From: Bin18 sp965200355
GTDB taxonomy: Bacteria; Desulfobacterota; Binatia; Bin18
Assembly (NCBI GenBank): GCA_965200355.1
Contig: OZ241351.1
Location: 3,534,001-3,598,000 of the forward strand
Direction: 5' to 3'
DNA length: 64,000 nucleotides
In this document: positions 24,988-32,136 of the stretch, in pieces
Numbering within the stretch: the stretch's first letter is position 1
How the letters are laid out: each line of letters starts with the position of its first letter
Program-made: the position numbers and the translations under genes
The notes under the pieces: generated by a model
What the model saw: only the letters and a program-made list of their open reading frames with translations
Told to the model about the DNA's origin: nothing
Databases searched by the model: none

Positions 24988-25128
24988 GTGGACTTCCAAA
25001 CCCTGCTGATATTCCCGCTTCTTGTCGTAGCCGTCGTATACGTGGCTCGTTCGCTCTGGCCCAGACGCAAGAAAGCAGGCTGCGCATCCTGCCCGCAGAA
25101 TCGGCGGCGCGCAGACGATTACACGTAG
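24988..25128 (+). CDS. FeoB-associated Cys-rich membrane protein (46 aa)
   Basis: A short gene starting at GTG (24988), three bases after the FeoB stop. It encodes MDFQTLLIFPLLVVAVVYVA, a single transmembrane segment, then RSLWPRRKKAGCASCPQNRR and a short tail. The layout of one N-terminal helix, a basic stretch and a CxxC matches the FeoB-associated Cys-rich membrane protein family (PF12669-like), which functions with FeoB in a FeoC-like accessory role. The tight spacing indicates cotranslation with feoB. The exact role of the CxxC (metal binding or redox) is not established. Confidence 0.8.
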   Translation: MDFQTLLIFPLLVVAVVYVARSLWPRRKKAGCASCPQNRRRADDYT

Positions 25129-25208
25129 AGAAGACCGTGCCTTTCGGGGACTGGTCATCTAACCTTCAGACTTCAGGTGCCGTCTGAGCAACACGAAAAC
25201 ACGGCCAG

Positions 25209-25619
25209 CTAGTCCGTCCGGCGGATGACTTCGACCTCGATAGTAGACGAAGAAGGAGGCGTGCGGGCTTCGAGCCGCCGCCGAATAGCCCGCTTCAGCG
25301 CGGCCCGACTTGGGGGAAAGAGCAGACTGAATCCAACAACGTCGGTGACAATGCCCGGTGTAATCAGGAGGAGCCCGGCCCCGAGGATCAGCCCAGCATC
25401 GATCAACTCTCCGGTTGGCGCAATCCCGTTGTGGAGGTTCTCCTGCATCTGTCGCAGCGTCCGCCAGCCTTCCAGCCGTGCCAGATACGCGCCAACGGCC
25501 CCCGTACCGACAACCAGCAGGATCGTCAGGCCGGCTCCGAGGACGCTGCCGACCTGGAGGAGCAGATACAGCTCGACGAGCGGAACAAGGGTGAATAATA
25601 CGAAGAGTCGAAAGAACAT
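25209..25619 (-). CDS. fxsA: FxsA-family membrane protein
   Basis: A 136-residue small integral membrane protein. It shows the FxsA layout: an N-terminal helix (FFRLFVLFTLVPLVELYLLL), a second hydrophobic stretch (AGLTILLVVGTGAVGAYLAR), EGWRTLRQMQENL, and GAGLLLITPGIVTDVVGFSLL. FxsA-type proteins are inner-membrane proteins, first described as modulators of phage T7 exclusion. The start is uncertain: the ATG at 25619 was chosen, but a GTG at 25628 adds three residues and neither has a strong ribosome site. It converges on the iron island and is followed upstream on the same strand by a small membrane protein. Confidence 0.85.
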   Translation of the reverse strand: MFFRLFVLFTLVPLVELYLLLQVGSVLGAGLTILLVVGTGAVGAYLARLEGWRTLRQMQENLHNGIAPTGELIDAGLILGAGLLLITPGIVTDVVGFSLLFPPSRAALKRAIRRRLEARTPPSSSTIEVEVIRRTD

Positions 25620-25678
25620 GGCTGCCACAGCATCGAGACCAAGCCTGTCCGAAGCGACGAAAGGCCGGGAGCGGAGCG

Positions 25679-25864
25679 TTATTGCGTATCGCGTCTCAAT
25701 CGATCAGGCCACAGATTCCGCAGGAATGGCAGGCCGACCACGAGAACGGCGCTACCAAGACCGAACCAGATGACATTGCGCCACACCATCCCCATGACGA
25801 CCATGGACACACCCCACAGGGCAATCAGCACACACAGGGCGGCTTGGAGGACAACAGCGTTCAT
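25679..25864 (-). CDS. Small two-helix membrane protein
   Basis: A 61-residue protein with two predicted transmembrane segments: VVLQAALCVLIALWGVSMVV and then VIWFGLGSAVLVVGLPFL. It ends with a short basic tail. The ATG is preceded by AAGGAGAG with nine bases spacing, so it is probably expressed. I recognise no family. It sits between FxsA and the ferritin-like gene, all on the minus strand. Confidence 0.6.
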   Translation of the reverse strand: MNAVVLQAALCVLIALWGVSMVVMGMVWRNVIWFGLGSAVLVVGLPFLRNLWPDRLRRDTQ

Positions 25865-25911
25865 CAGTGCTCTCTCCTTGAAGAGGGGCGTATTCGGCTT
25901 GCGTGTCGCCC

Positions 25912-26496
25912 TCAGGATGCCTGGCGGGCCTGGTCGGTAGCGAGGGCGTCAACCCGATGGTCTACCAGGGCATCGGCTCGCGCCAGCAAGGCTTCATCGT
26001 TGGTGAACTTCTCGACCATATAGCTCAGGTCGCTGAGATCGTGAATCAGGAGCTTGACCGCCTGTTCACGGACCATCTTTTCGCGAACGACGTGGAGCAG
26101 ATCGACAACCACGTCTTCCAGCTCGGAGCCTTCGACATCGATGGCCATTTCAAAAGCACGCTCGACAGAGACCTTTTTTCCAGCCTCGCGGCTGTAGGCG
26201 TTGAGGAGTGACCGGAGGCGGACCACAGTTGAAGGATCAAACCAGACCTTGCTGTTCTCTGCGACATCCGGGTCGTTTTCAATCACGCCTTCGACCAGGG
26301 CCAGCGCCCCGAGATGGCTGGCTTCGTGACGCGCCATGCCAAACCAGAACTTGCGCAGTTCTTCTTGGTCTTCAAACATATGGGTGAACTGCATATAGAG
26401 GGCCATCGCCTTTTTTTCGAGATTGACCGCGGTCCGGAGAATATCTTTCACCGTTATCCGTTGCGGCCGCCGCCGCAGATCCGCTCGCTCAGCCAT
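25912..26496 (-). CDS. Ferritin-like (rubrerythrin-type) diiron protein
   Basis: A 194-residue helical protein. The first helix pair has LEKKAMALYMQFTHMF and RKFWFGMARHEASHLGALAL, giving a candidate first Glu ligand and ExxH. The second half has VERAFEMAIDVEGSELEDVVVDLL with further Glu residues, then VREQAVKLLIHDLSDL. This Glu / ExxH / Glu / ExxE-like pattern suits a ferritin-like carboxylate diiron protein of the rubrerythrin type, without a rubredoxin domain. The ATG follows AGAGGAGAG. It is close to, but outside, the Fur-box island, and no Fur site was seen in its upstream region. Function (peroxide reduction, oxygen sensing, metal storage) is not determined. Confidence 0.7.
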   Translation of the reverse strand: MAERADLRRRPQRITVKDILRTAVNLEKKAMALYMQFTHMFEDQEELRKFWFGMARHEASHLGALALVEGVIENDPDVAENSKVWFDPSTVVRLRSLLNAYSREAGKKVSVERAFEMAIDVEGSELEDVVVDLLHVVREKMVREQAVKLLIHDLSDLSYMVEKFTNDEALLARADALVDHRVDALATDQARQAS

Positions 26497-26591
26497 GCTC
26501 TCCTCTTAGCAAGATTGTGGCGGGGAGAAAACCGGGACGGACGCGGGCAAGCCAAGCACTCGCCCTGTGTTCCGCTGAGACTGGAGGGGCA

Positions 26592-27341
26592 TTACAGCAC
26601 GACCTTCTGCTGCTTCAGCATCACACCCTGTTCCGGGTCAAGGGTCACGACCGCCACACTCCCCCCATCATCCACCCCCATATAGAGCGGAGCCGGCGTA
26701 CCGGGATAGCACGAGGTTGTTTCCCCCTGACTGAGGTCGTTAAAGACATGCACATGCCCCATTGCCAGATAATCCAGCCCGGACTGTTCGATCTCTTCCG
26801 GTTTCACCGGCGAAGAGCGTTGTATTTCCTCCTCTTCGACGTAATAGCCGTGGGCCATGCCGATATGCCACCAGTCAGCCTGACGCTGCGGCACTCCGGC
26901 CAGGGGGCGGAAGGAGGGGTCGTGTTCGACCAGCCCCTTGCCCCAGACGGTTGCCCGTAACTCCGGGAATTGTATGGTGCGGCCCACTTCTTCCGTCAGG
27001 GTGTGGACATGTGACCCGGCTGCGGTGAAATCGACCTTTTTGTATATCGACCGATGGTCATAACAGTCGTGATTGCCAGGGATAAGAATGACCGGACAGG
27101 GCACCCGCCGGAGTTCGGCAGTGACAAATTCGACCCCGGATTCTGGCACCCGATTTGAGTCAAACAGGTCTCCGGCAATGAGAAATAAATCGGCCGGCGT
27201 CTCGCATACCAAGTCAACGACCCTTTGGAATGCGTCCTGGATACGACGTCGATAGGCCCGGCCAGCTTCTCCCCGGCCAAAGGTATCGCTCTCAAGATGG
27301 ACATCAGAGGTATGAATAATCGTCAGGCGAGATTGCGCCAT
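26592..27341 (-). CDS. Metallophosphoesterase (SbcD/Mre11-like family)
   Basis: A 249-residue calcineurin-like phosphoesterase. Metal motifs are in order: HTSDVHLE (DxH, about residue 11), GDLFD (D), GNHD (about 93) and GHVHVF near the C-terminus. MAHGYY gives a further metal His. The length and lack of a nuclease cap make it a compact member of the DNA-repair-exonuclease-like branch, but a phosphodiesterase role is equally possible. The ATG at 27341 follows GGAGTGAAC. It is ten bases downstream of the MaoC-like gene, so the three genes 28323 to 26592 may be one transcript. Confidence 0.8.
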   Translation of the reverse strand: MAQSRLTIIHTSDVHLESDTFGRGEAGRAYRRRIQDAFQRVVDLVCETPADLFLIAGDLFDSNRVPESGVEFVTAELRRVPCPVILIPGNHDCYDHRSIYKKVDFTAAGSHVHTLTEEVGRTIQFPELRATVWGKGLVEHDPSFRPLAGVPQRQADWWHIGMAHGYYVEEEEIQRSSPVKPEEIEQSGLDYLAMGHVHVFNDLSQGETTSCYPGTPAPLYMGVDDGGSVAVVTLDPEQGVMLKQQKVVL

Positions 27342-27351
27342 GTTCACTCCT

Positions 27352-27807
27352 TCAGGCGGTCCGGGTTGGACCACTATCCGCTTTCACTGGCAGGAGAACC
27401 GTTGCACTGCCAAGCGTCAGACACGCCGCGTCCGCATTCTCCACCCAGACATCGCAAGCGACATGGCCCGTCCCGGCTTCCATCCACTTTTTGGTCACCG
27501 TGCCGGTACACACCAGACGCTCATTCACATAGGCAATAGCGCGGTTGGCATACGACAGCTTCTTCAGCGTGCCCTGTTCCCCGATCCACCTCGTCAGCAA
27601 CTGCGACAAAAACGCCCCACGCAGCGGACCATGCACCACAATATCCCGATAGCCTTCGGCCTGGGTGAAATCCTTATCAAAGTGAATCCGCTGTGGATTC
27701 CAGGTGATACTGCTGTACAGGAACAGCAGCGTGTTTGACGGCGTCTTCTCCAGACTCGGCAGCGCCATCCCCTCGGTGACATCTTCAAAATAGAGCTGTA
27801 TAGCCAT
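27352..27807 (-). CDS. MaoC-like acyl dehydratase (hotdog fold)
   Basis: A 151-residue single-hotdog protein. NPQRIHFDKDFTQAEGYRDIV is the hydratase-type active-site helix: the Asp is within FD, and His-Gly in VVHGPLRGAFLSQL completes the usual MaoC Asp/His pair. Tail segments YVNERLVCTGTV and CDVWVENADA form the sheet. It is paired with an N-terminal MaoC-type protein 21 bases upstream, and such pairs form two-subunit enoyl-CoA (often steroid or branched) hydratases. The substrate is unknown. Confidence 0.8.
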   Translation of the reverse strand: MAIQLYFEDVTEGMALPSLEKTPSNTLLFLYSSITWNPQRIHFDKDFTQAEGYRDIVVHGPLRGAFLSQLLTRWIGEQGTLKKLSYANRAIAYVNERLVCTGTVTKKWMEAGTGHVACDVWVENADAACLTLGSATVLLPVKADSGPTRTA

Positions 27808-27828
27808 AATGCTGTCGCCTCGCGCCCC

Positions 27829-28323
27829 TTAACGCAAAATAGACGCCCCTTTTTCAATAATGACGACCTCATCGTTCTGGTTCGTATACGTGGTCTCTCG
27901 CACCACAAAGATCAGGGGCCCGGAGCGCCCCTCTTTCTGGTAGATGTCCACGATTTTGCTGCGTGCGGTCAGGGTATCGCCAACCCGAATCGGCCCAAAG
28001 AACTCAATGTCGGTTCCGCCGTCCATCAGACGCGGCAGCGGAGTGGGCGGAATAGGAAAGCGCCCGGCATAGGGGAGCCCGTCAGGCCGGAGCTCGTCTT
28101 CCGGGACCGGGTCCGTCAGCGGGGCCATATAGAACAGGGGCGGCGCGACCAGCCCGCCATAGCGGCTCTGCTTCGCCTGTTCAGCATCCGTATAGAGGGG
28201 GTTGCGGTCATCGGTTGCCACCGCAAAGCGTTTCACATCCAGCGCGGTGACTTCAATCGTCCAGGGCGGCGCCTGACGACCGATCCAGGCCCGAATTTCG
28301 TCCGTAATCAACGATGCTGCCAC
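27829..28323 (-). CDS. MaoC N-terminal-type dehydratase subunit (hotdog fold)
   Basis: A 164-residue hotdog protein of the FAS1/MaoC N-terminal type: PWTIEVTALDVKRFAVATDD, RNPLYTDAEQAKQSRYGGLV, APPLFYMAP, then GGTDIEFFGPIRVGDTLTAR and ETTYTNQNDEVV. It lacks the Asp/His pair of the catalytic partner, as expected for the substrate-binding half of a heteromeric hydratase. I placed the start at a GTG (28323) behind GAGG; a TTG six codons upstream is also possible. The downstream neighbour is the MaoC-like catalytic candidate. Confidence 0.78.
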   Translation of the reverse strand: MAASLITDEIRAWIGRQAPPWTIEVTALDVKRFAVATDDRNPLYTDAEQAKQSRYGGLVAPPLFYMAPLTDPVPEDELRPDGLPYAGRFPIPPTPLPRLMDGGTDIEFFGPIRVGDTLTARSKIVDIYQKEGRSGPLIFVVRETTYTNQNDEVVIIEKGASILR

Positions 28324-28472
28324 AATCTCCCTCGTCTGCAATCTGATAATCAGTCCCCCCTCCCTACCAGTTGGCTATCGGAACGGCAAGCGGGAACACC
28401 GCGCCCGGCCTGTCTCACAGGCGGGTCCCCGCCCGGCTTGAGATCATATCCGGGGGTCGCTACAGTCCGGGC

Positions 28473-29303
28473 ATGACCGACTTTGCGCACGCGTTTCTCC
28501 TCCTCTTCGGCCAACTCGCCTTTGGCGGTATCTTTGCGCTGAGCGTACCCGGATTTCATGAGATTGAGCGCGGCTTTTTCAAGTCCACGGCCTGCGTCTA
28601 TCTGGGCTGTGGCCTGATTATCTGCATCGGCAAATTGTCTCTGTCCTACTCAGCCCTTCCAGACATGCTGTGGAATATCCGCACCCTTGAAGGCGGTCTG
28701 TGGCTGGTGTTTTGCGTCCTGTGCGGACTCTATACGTATACCTTATGGGGGGAGCGTTTTGCCTTGCGGGCCCGCGCCTATCTGTTCACCTTACTCTTCG
28801 GACTGATTGCGTTGAGTTTCAGCGCCAGCATGTATCGGACGGCCCCGTTTTTTTCGGTCGAGACGCTCGTCTATCCGCTCAGTTTTCTCACCTCAGCCCT
28901 GATGCTGGGCGCGGTGGCAACCGGCATGTCCCTCGGTCATTGGTATCTCATCGAACTTGACCTCTCTCTCGACCCGTTTAAGCGGCTCTTCTCCTTTTAT
29001 GCCGGCACGCTCGTTGTCCAGCTTGCAACGCTGGCGCTGACGCTGGGCCTGCTGCTGCTCAGTAGCCACACCGCGACCAGCGCCAACGTCCGGGCGCTGT
29101 GGGCGGAGCATCAGACCCTGCTCTGGATGCGGCTGGGCTTGGGGCCGCTGGCCTCGCTCGGCGTCGCCTATATGATCTGGCGGACGCTTCAGATTCCGCA
29201 GACCATGGCGGCAACCGGTCTTTTTTATGTCGCCATTCTGGCGGCTATTGTGGGCGAGTTTCTGGGGCGGTTTGTGCTGTTTCGGACGACTCTGCCGCTC
29301 TGA
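28473..29303 (+). CDS. Multi-pass membrane protein of unknown function
   Basis: A 276-residue integral membrane protein with about seven to eight hydrophobic segments, including FLLLFGQLAFGGIFALSVPG, WLVFCVLCGLYTYTLW, LLFGLIALSFSASMY, SFLTSALMLGAVATGMSLGH and ILAAIVGEFLGRFVLF. GHWYLIELD (about residue 158) places a His next to a membrane helix, which could bind haem or a quinone, but no classical motif (CxxCH, NrfD or cytochrome b pair) is evident. The start at 28473 precedes the first helix; the frame is open 34 codons further upstream without hydrophobic character. No family is recognised with confidence. Confidence 0.65.
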   Translation: MTDFAHAFLLLFGQLAFGGIFALSVPGFHEIERGFFKSTACVYLGCGLIICIGKLSLSYSALPDMLWNIRTLEGGLWLVFCVLCGLYTYTLWGERFALRARAYLFTLLFGLIALSFSASMYRTAPFFSVETLVYPLSFLTSALMLGAVATGMSLGHWYLIELDLSLDPFKRLFSFYAGTLVVQLATLALTLGLLLLSSHTATSANVRALWAEHQTLLWMRLGLGPLASLGVAYMIWRTLQIPQTMAATGLFYVAILAAIVGEFLGRFVLFRTTLPL

Positions 29304-29330
29304 GGACGGTGCGTCTCAGCCGACGAAGCG

Positions 29331-29612
29331 TTAATCGTAGATTTTTAAGACCGATATGCGCAGCCCGTCCGAAGTCCAGCCGACGTCAAAGCCCACGCGC
29401 ATACCTTCGGTCAAGAAGCGAATGTCGAGACGCGGGGCCCCAATCAGGCGTAAAAGCGGAAAGACAAAGGGAATTTCTTTCCCAGAATCGCTCAGGACGA
29501 CCCCTGTTTCATGACCGGAAGCAATTTTATGGATTACTCCCTGATAGAAACGGTCGTGGAGGCGGTCTGGGGTGGGTGTGTCCTCCGGCTTGTGTCGTCT
29601 ATCCTGTGCCAC
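29331..29612 (-). CDS. Small cold-shock-domain-like protein
   Basis: A 93-residue protein with a beta-rich segment: FYQGVIHKIASGHETGVVLS, SGKEIPFVFPLLRLIG and GMRVGFDVGWTSDGLRISVL. The order (GVI..., G-V--DSG-EIPF, -GM-V-FDVG) resembles a CSD/OB-fold nucleic-acid-binding domain. The N-terminal 20 residues are charged and look unstructured. The start is uncertain; the GTG at 29612 lies 28 bases after the acetolactate synthase stop on the same strand. An upstream extension overlapping ilvB is unlikely. Regulation or RNA binding is only suggested by the fold. Confidence 0.6.
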   Translation of the reverse strand: MAQDRRHKPEDTPTPDRLHDRFYQGVIHKIASGHETGVVLSDSGKEIPFVFPLLRLIGAPRLDIRFLTEGMRVGFDVGWTSDGLRISVLKIYD

Positions 29613-29640
29613 GGCTTGGCCATTTTCCCGGTTTGACTCG

Positions 29641-31347
29641 TTAGGCGAAGAGCATTTCGTGCATGGCGCTGCCAGCCGGCACCATGGGAAACACGCCTTC
29701 GCTTTTCGGAATGACGACTTCCACCAGCACAGGCCCCGCCTCCGCAAAGGCGGCCCGCAGCGTGGCGGACAGCTCGGACGATTTTTCCGCCCGAAAGCCT
29801 TTGGCCCCATAGGCTTCGGCCAGTTTCACAAAGTCCGGCATAGCGTCCATATAGGAGTGGGAGTACCGCTCCTCATAGAACTTCTCCTGCCACTGCCGCA
29901 CCATGCCCAGATAGTGGTTGTTCAGAATGACCACCTTGACTGGCACATGATATTGGACGGCAGCGGACAGTTCTTGGATATTCATCTGAATACTGCCGTC
30001 ACCGCTAATCACCACGACTTGCCTGTCTGGGGCGGCAAAGTGAGCACCAATCCCGGCCGGTAAGCCGTAGCCCATGGTCCCCAGCCCCCCCGACGTCAGC
30101 CACGAACGCGGCTGGGAGAATTTCATCATCTGGGCGGCCCACATCTGGTGTTGGCCCACATCAGTCACGACAATGGCATCGCCCCCGGTTATCTGATTGA
30201 TCTCTTCGAGCACGGCCCGGGGGAGAATCTCCCCATTTGCGCCTTGAGTCTGATAGGGCAGTGGCTTTTCCTGTTTCCAGGCCATGATGTGCTGATGCCA
30301 CGCTCCCCAGAGTTTCTGGCGCGGTGCCAGTTGTTCACGGGTTTTCACCTTCCCGAGCATGGCCTGCAAGACTTCCTTGATATCCCCCACAATAGGGACG
30401 TCAACTTTGATGTTTTTACTGATCGAAGAGGGGTCAATATCGATATGGACAATTTTTTCTGCCCTGGGAGCAAAGTCGCTCGTTCGGCCCGTGACCCGAT
30501 CATCAAACCGCGCTCCCACGGCAATCAGGGCGTCACAGTTCTGCACCGCCATGTTGGTCCAGTACCCGCCGTGCATGCCCAACATGCCCAGGCTCAACGG
30601 ATCATCGCTCGGATACACGCCCAAAGCCATAACCGTTGTGGTAATCGGAATTTTGAGGCCGCGGACCAGTTCGATGAGCGGCTCGGACGCCCCAGACCAT
30701 TGCACCCCACCGCCCACATAGAAGAGCGGTCGTTCTGCCTGTTCAATGACTTCGAGTGCGCGTTCGACCTGTCGCAGGTTGCCCTTGAGGGTCGGCTTAT
30801 AGCCACGCAGACTGACCGTTTCAGGATAGGCAAATGGGGCTTCAGCCGTCTGCACGTCCTTGGGGAGATCAATCAAGACCGGCCCCGGTCGTCCGCTACC
30901 GGCAATATGGAACGCCTCTTTAATCGTCCGGGAGATGTCGTTGACATCCCGGATCAAATAATTGTGCTTGGTACAGGGCCGGGTGATACCAGTCACATCG
31001 GCTTCCTGAAAGGCATCGTTCCCGATCATATTGGTCGGCACTTGGCCACAGATGACAACGAGGGGGGTTGAATCCATATAGGCGTCCGCAATGCCGGTGA
31101 CCGTATTCGTCGCCCCTGGCCCCGAAGTCACCAGCACGACACCGGGACGACCCGATACGCGCGCATATCCCTCGGCCATATGGGCGGCTCCCTGCTCGTG
31201 CCGGACCAGGATGTGGCGCAGAGCCGTATTCTGGACCAGGGCGTCATAGGTCGGCAGAATGGCACCACCAGGGTAACCAAAGATGGTATCCACGCCTTCA
31301 GCCAGCAGACTCTCGATTGTGATCTGTGCACCGGTCATTGTTGTCAT
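29641..31347 (-). CDS. ilvB: Acetolactate synthase large subunit (IlvB-type)
   Basis: A 568-residue thiamine-diphosphate enzyme that joins two pyruvates, or pyruvate and 2-oxobutyrate, at the first common step of branched-chain amino acid synthesis. The N-terminus has FGYPGGAILPTYDAL and the catalytic-Glu block VRHEQGAAHMAEGYARV. The ThDP-binding motif GDGSIQMNIQEL runs on to ILNNHYLGMVRQWQ (about residue 470). Middle-domain FAD-binding residues are in GVQWSGASEPLIEL and IAVGARFDDRVTG. No small regulatory subunit (IlvN/IlvH) gene follows; the downstream neighbour is a cold-shock-like protein. A divergent Lrp-type regulator starts 196 bases away, and Lrp proteins often control such genes. Confidence 0.95.
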   Translation of the reverse strand: MTTMTGAQITIESLLAEGVDTIFGYPGGAILPTYDALVQNTALRHILVRHEQGAAHMAEGYARVSGRPGVVLVTSGPGATNTVTGIADAYMDSTPLVVICGQVPTNMIGNDAFQEADVTGITRPCTKHNYLIRDVNDISRTIKEAFHIAGSGRPGPVLIDLPKDVQTAEAPFAYPETVSLRGYKPTLKGNLRQVERALEVIEQAERPLFYVGGGVQWSGASEPLIELVRGLKIPITTTVMALGVYPSDDPLSLGMLGMHGGYWTNMAVQNCDALIAVGARFDDRVTGRTSDFAPRAEKIVHIDIDPSSISKNIKVDVPIVGDIKEVLQAMLGKVKTREQLAPRQKLWGAWHQHIMAWKQEKPLPYQTQGANGEILPRAVLEEINQITGGDAIVVTDVGQHQMWAAQMMKFSQPRSWLTSGGLGTMGYGLPAGIGAHFAAPDRQVVVISGDGSIQMNIQELSAAVQYHVPVKVVILNNHYLGMVRQWQEKFYEERYSHSYMDAMPDFVKLAEAYGAKGFRAEKSSELSATLRAAFAEAGPVLVEVVIPKSEGVFPMVPAGSAMHEMLFA

Positions 31348-31449
31348 GATGCGCCTCTGCTCCAGTCTCGCAAGCAGGTGATTATACGGAGGCTGGGGAA
31401 AAACTCAAGAAACCACGCTGAACCACGCATCCAGCCTCTGAATTTTCGC

Positions 31450-31479
31450 TTGACATAACAGCCCATCCTCCGCTATTTA
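31450..31479 (+). promoter_or_regulatory. Promoter of the Lrp gene
   Basis: TTGACA (31450-31455) followed after 18 bases by TATTTA (31474-31479). Transcription would start near 31487, upstream of the Lrp start. A perfect 6-bp inverted repeat follows (31511-31527). Confidence 0.6.
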
Positions 31480-31510
31480 TTAGTCCCTTAGCATTGCTAC
31501 CCTCGATACA

Positions 31511-31527
31511 TTCGGTATTGAACCGAA
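31511..31527. promoter_or_regulatory. Inverted repeat TTCGGT-N5-ACCGAA before the Lrp start
   Basis: Arms TTCGGT and ACCGAA are exact reverse complements around five bases and end 7 bases before the ATG at 31534. Position suits an operator for self-control or control by another factor, but it can also be an RNA hairpin. No protein partner is implied by sequence alone. Confidence 0.5.
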
Positions 31528-31542
31528 ATAAACATGGTCCAT

Positions 31543-32082
31543 ATGGAACTCGACAATATCGACCAGTTGGACAGGCATATCCTTGCGGTTCTCCAGGAAA
31601 ACTGCAAACTCCCACTGGTAAAAATCGGCGAGCGCGTGGGGCTCTCAGCGCCCTCCGTTATCGAACGGATCAGGAAATTGGAAGAGAGCGGAGTCATACG
31701 CGGGTATACCGCCGTCCTCGACGCACGCAAGCTGGGGAAAGATATCACCGCTTTTATCGGCGTTTCCATTAACCATCCCAAGCTGATTACGCAGTTTGAA
31801 ACGGCGATTGATGGTTTTGAAGATATTCAGGAATGTCACCATGTGACTGGCGAATACACCCTCCTGCTGAAGGTCAAAGCCGATACCACGTCAGACCTTG
31901 AGGAGGTCATCCGTCAAATTCGCTCGCTGGAAGGGGTGGAACGGACAGAAACATCCGTGGTGTTGTCCACGCATACCGAAGGGCTGTGGTTGAGGCTCCA
32001 GGCGGAGAGACAGTCGGCCGTCAATAACCGTCGGCATGGAGCGACAACCGCCCTTGCCCCGCGGGTGAGGCGCGGAGTCTGA
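31543..32082 (+). CDS. Lrp/AsnC-family transcriptional regulator
   Basis: A 179-residue regulator with an N-terminal winged helix-turn-helix (ELDNIDQLDRHILAVLQEN, VKIGERVGLSAPSVIERIRK, LEESGVIRGYTAVLD) and a C-terminal RAM effector-binding domain (ITAFIGVSINHPKL, then CHHVTGEYTLLLKVKAD and VERTETSVVLST). The C-terminal 30 residues (AERQSAVNNRRHG onward) extend beyond the usual Lrp end and look disordered. An in-frame ATG at 31534 would add three residues; 31543 was chosen, though neither has a strong ribosome site. It precedes gltBD and is divergent from ilvB, so nitrogen or amino-acid supply is the likely signal. Confidence 0.9.
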   Translation: MELDNIDQLDRHILAVLQENCKLPLVKIGERVGLSAPSVIERIRKLEESGVIRGYTAVLDARKLGKDITAFIGVSINHPKLITQFETAIDGFEDIQECHHVTGEYTLLLKVKADTTSDLEEVIRQIRSLEGVERTETSVVLSTHTEGLWLRLQAERQSAVNNRRHGATTALAPRVRRGV

Positions 32083-32136
32083 CAAGGCACCGCATCGGAC
32101 AGGGCGATACCGCACAGAGTACAGGAAGGGGCGGAT

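Noticed and set aside
30148..31071. A 307-codon plus-strand open frame opposite ilvB
   Set aside because: Antisense shadow of a conserved gene without a start site or domain.
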